From: Syngnathus acus
Lineage: Eukaryota; Chordata; Actinopteri; Syngnathiformes; Syngnathidae
Reading direction: 5' to 3'
Length of the DNA stretch: 64,000 bases
NCBI RefSeq assembly: GCF_901709675.1
Contig: NC_051100.1
Span: 10,760,786 to 10,824,785, forward strand
The notes under the pieces are model-generated. The model was not told the origin of the DNA. It searched no databases and saw only the letters and a program-made list of their open reading frames with translations. The position numbers and the translations under genes are program-made. Below are positions 60,101-64,000 of this stretch, in pieces. Each line of letters begins with the position of its first letter. Within the stretch, counting starts at the first letter, position 1.

Positions 60101-63100
60101 TGTTTCAAGATGATGAAATGATTAAGATACATTTTCTTTTTTACACACTTTTGTATGGGGGATGGGCTCTATAGTATCTTTTGTCCCTTAGCTGACTGTA
60201 CATACGAATGGGGCTGGACCGGAATGTCCAATCTCATGAATGTCAATTGTAGGCAGCCGGAGTTAAGGAGCAGGCTCCTCTGGTTATGTAGAAGTGGACA
60301 ACGGAGATAGAGAAGAGACATTTGAAGAGATTGAAAGTGAAGGAAAGAATTGAGCAGGGCAAAGACTGCAACGTGTGCAGGCATGAAGGCCAAAGCAAAT
60401 GGTGAACAAGTCAAAAAAAAACATTCATGCTGTTCTACTCGTGCAAGGCTTAGCAGGCCCTTCCTTTACCACCACCTGCTCCTCTTTAAGCACATCCTGT
60501 CATTTAATAGCTAATCCCTTCATTCACTCCACTGTGTTTGCTTACCATTGTTTCAACTCGCTTCAAGCTGTGGTCAAGGGGTGGTTCAAAAGTTCGCAGT
60601 GTATGGAGAGCATGCACTCACCAGCGACAGAGGGCAAAGTGAGTGCATTTGCCCCTGCCAAGCAATTGTCTAGCACAGAAAATCCCTGAAGCAGTGTTTG
60701 GGTCGTGACCAAGGAACGTTTTTTTTGGGAATCCAATATTGAAGCCAACAACAAAAAATATTTTTTTTTTTGTTTGTATGTATATATATATAGGTCATGC
60801 ATTGATCAAGGGAGTGTATCTTGTGAGTATATCTGTTGAATGCACGGCACTTCCTCTACTATCAGACTCGGTTTTCTCTGTGAGGATGTCCTGACTGTTT
60901 TATGAGCAGGATGTCCTGTGTCACTTCAGAGGATTGCCTCTCTTTTGTCAAGCCTGAAGACTCTAAACTTCAGCTGGAACAATCTTGCTTCATCTTGTTT
61001 TTTTTTTGTTTTTTTCTACTCTGGGGTTTGTCTTATTTTAGCCACCAACAAAGCCAATAATTTTCATCATGAACAAAAATAAGGCCTGGTTCCTCTGAAA
61101 TTGTGTGTGATCTCTGGAAGAGGACATCAAAAGCACGGCGAGAGTGACAGCTGGTCCTCCTCTTGGCAGCCCCCCTGATAAGATCAGAGTGACAGGAGTA
61201 CATGGGACCCTACAGGTACCCCCCTCCGGCCTCATGGCACTCCTTTCTGCTCCCATATGGCCACTAACAAGTCCCTCACCTACCGACATAAATTCCTCTT
61301 GACATGTGAAGCTTTTTTTTTTTAGCACAGATCCTTTGAATGATCATTATTAATAATAATCTGTACAGGAGTATTGAGGCAGTTTTTATTCTGCTTTTAT
61401 ACAGCACTTTCATGGAATAAAATAAAACATGATTTAAGTCTATAGGTTGCACAGATATATAAAGATCAGCATTTATTGTTTTTATATCATTTTGAGCAGA
61501 GTTCCACAATTTTCCAAGCTATTGGTATTGATTCATTGTTTGACTGAAGCTGCCAATCAAACAATATTTCAGTACAAGTGTGAGAAAGGCTAAAAATGGC
61601 AATTTACAGACATGCATCAAGAATAACACTGATCAAAATATTCAACATTTTCTGCAAAGATACCTGTTTCTCTCCTTCCAGCGCATGAAGATTATCAAAT
61701 GATGGCACAGCTGTCAAGTCAGAAAGCGTCAACATTCTATTAATATAATGATTACAAATACACTATTTTATGGCCTGTCTTCCTAAAATCATTGATTTTA
61801 AAGGAGTGTATCCCTGTTGGAGTGCATATTTGATGCTGAATCCAGATATAATTCCATGTACACAAACACCCAATTTTCCAACACTTGGGAGATTGTCTAA
61901 TTTGATTTATTCAGCAGGGGGAAGTTGCTTATTACTGAGCCAAGTGTGGCATTTCCTTGGGGTCAATATTGCAGTTTGGTTTGTTTGTTAATGTCTCACA
62001 GGTATTGTTAGTGGTTAGTTTCCGCTCCCCGGATGAAACAGATCAGAGCTCACGTGCAGGTGCATTGGTGAGGCATGACTCATTGTTCGATTGGAAAAGA
62101 TGCTTTCTCAGAATTACAGTTCCGGGTGTCTGCTCTGCCATTAGTGTTTGTTTCACTGTTTTTGTATCACAGGGCAAAAAAAAGTCAAACAAACATGATA
62201 CTGTGAAGCATACAAAGGTAATCTCAGCCGACTCCACTAACAAGTTGCAAGACTCCCTGAGGTCTTGTCTCTTGAGTGATTTGGACAAGCCTCCCCTCTC
62301 TCAGCGCAGAGGTCAGGGGTCATGCAGGGAACAGACTGATCCTCCACGCACTATCGAGTCTCTGCACCCAGAGGTTCAGACAGCTGTCACTATCTACCCA
62401 GAAGTATTGAAGACAGATAATTATTGTCGTGAAATCATTTTGAATAATTCTGTATGTAGAAACACACAGGAGTGGCAAGAAAATTGAAGAGGTCAAAAGT
62501 TTGAAATGGTGCATGCTATTGTTATTTGATTACATCATAATGATGAATGTCTCTTAGAAACATGACTCAAAGTAGCTTATGTGGGAGGGCTGGCCGTAAC
62601 CTTTTGTACTGGGAGTAGAAGAAAATTTATCTTGTGAAGAAAAGCAAACTTTTAATTGGATAGTCCAGTTTAGAGGAAATGCAAAAACACCAGTCAGTTC
62701 ATTATATTTATTTAGAATAGGACCCAATATAGTTGTATTTCAAAGCAGTCGGTCAAGACAACATATGGTGAATCTGCCTTTATCTTCTCCTGACAGTTCG
62801 CACTGCTGCTTCCTGGCATAAATAAGTTAAATAAAAGGGTGGCAACTGAGCTTCCTTTTACGGCTGTTAAGATAAACATTGACACCTGACGGTGAATGTG
62901 CTGCAAGATAAACCCAGCCTAATGTTTGCTGATTTATTACTCTAACGGCACACATGACGGAATATCTGTCAGGAACATTTTATGTGCTGGTCATGGCTTG
63001 TGTTCCATGATGGTAAGAACAGAGATGGATAAATCGTAACAATCTGGACCCTCGGCTCAGTGGAAAAAGTCCCCCAGAGGGCTGGATGCTGACATGTGGA

Positions 63101-64000
63101 TGATATGTTTATATGGGCTGTGTACCCATGCAGTAAATCACAACAGGTCTGGAGTGGAGTGGAGAATGACAGTCTAGCTGGGGCCCCATGTGTTTCTAGA
63201 GAAACTGGGGTTAGTTTGGGGCTAACTTTGTTACTTTTGGGAGGTTGACCCAGCAGGTTTGACCCCAACATTTCTTTGAACAGGACAACCCAGGGTGACA
63301 CTTTTGACTAGTTTGTTGAGGGATTTACACATGAAGGCCAGGATTTAGAGCATCTCCGAGGACAGCTTGCAACTGAGCTGCCTCATCTTTTTGAATGAGG
63401 CATTTGAGACATTAAAATCAAAACAGATGAGCTTCACTTGCACCGCAGCATGTCTCCCCCGAGAGGAAATATTGCTGGTGAGTGAGTTTCCGCAGATCTG
63501 GATGAGGTCAAGCTTTAAACATCAAAGAATGGCTGTCAACCACATGCTCAATTTGTGGTGCAAGGCCTATCTCTACAGATTGGATTAGGACACCACAGAG
63601 CAGGTTTACTCACAGAAGATCACGAGACAACACAAAGTAAGATGAAAAAACAAGGACGCTATTTGTCTAATAAAGAAGCATTGACTGAGCGATACATCAC
63701 TCTTAGATGTGCCAGTTCAAAGCAACACTTATAACCCATGCACTATATGACCTCATTGAGGATTATGTGGTTGGCGCCACTTTGTAAATACTGCAATCAT
63801 AAAAGGAAGCAGAAAATATGGCAGACAGGGTGACGGGCGGGGGTCTTATAGGCTCCAGTCGGGCTGCTCGCCAGCATCCGCCAGGCATCACATAATAAAG
63901 GTTGACACCCACACACTCCCTGGCAGATCTATCCCATTGATTAGGGTTGTGTGCACTTTAGAAGGATCAATGCCCAAGCCTTTTCATTTCTGTGCTCTTA
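57186..64000. other. Interval downstream of dact2 with no recognisable gene
   Basis: Apart from the hAT-like element at 59703-60029 and a few homopolymer runs, I see nothing coding here. The longest open frame (61957-62487, 176 codons) has no recognisable domain and no supporting splice or codon evidence. Confidence 0.55.
59703..60029 (+). mobile_element. hAT-like MITE (family B, copy 5)
   Basis: A 327 bp element from cacaggtgtcaaactcaagg to gagtttgacacccctg, flanked by tcatatat (59695-59702) and tcataaat (60030-60037), a 7/8 duplication. It is very similar along its length to the copy at 41426. Confidence 0.92.

Overview
The window is nuclear DNA from a ray-finned fish, most likely a percomorph teleost. 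Genes are split by GT-AG introns, the three recognised proteins match vertebrate families, and the spacer DNA is AT-rich and full of small non-autonomous transposons of fish type. A pipefish/seahorse-like source is only a guess from the repeat families. There is no prokaryotic content: no operons, CRISPR arrays or tRNA/rRNA genes were seen.

Layout. (1) 370-2400, plus strand: the last three coding exons of a conserved gene I could not name, with a 3' UTR to about 3650. (2) 3885-8450, minus strand: a complete 15-exon eif3l gene (translation initiation factor 3 subunit L), tail-to-tail with gene 1. (3) 9744-31244, plus strand: a complete 13-exon smoc2 gene (secreted calcium-binding matricellular protein), head-to-head with eif3l across a 1.3 kb spacer that carries two housekeeping promoter motifs. 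(4) 31.7-52.6 kb: about 21 kb without a recognisable gene, holding transposon copies and a decayed LINE reverse transcriptase. (5) 52669-56757, plus strand: a complete 4-exon dact2 gene (Dishevelled-binding antagonist of beta-catenin 2). (6) 57.2-64 kb: no recognisable gene.

SMOC2 and DACT2 both act in extracellular/Wnt-TGF-beta-type developmental signalling and are neighbours at human 6q27, so their pairing is an ancient linkage. EIF3L is a housekeeping gene on another human chromosome, so that junction appears fish-specific or rearranged.

Repeats fall into clear families that can be delimited here by terminal inverted repeats and target-site duplications: five TA-flanked MITEs with ends ccgtattttcc..; five ~300-330 bp hAT-like elements with ends caggggtgtcaaactca; two hAT-like elements with CTTGACTTGG-type repeats and perfect 8-bp duplications; two pogo/Tigger-like elements; two LINE 3' ends; several tRNA-derived SINE-like pieces; and one LINE RT fossil. 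I found no evidence of a new defence or metabolic system. The most unusual content is the transposon biology (mosaic MITE, nested insertion, internal-deletion pair) and the unidentified first gene.
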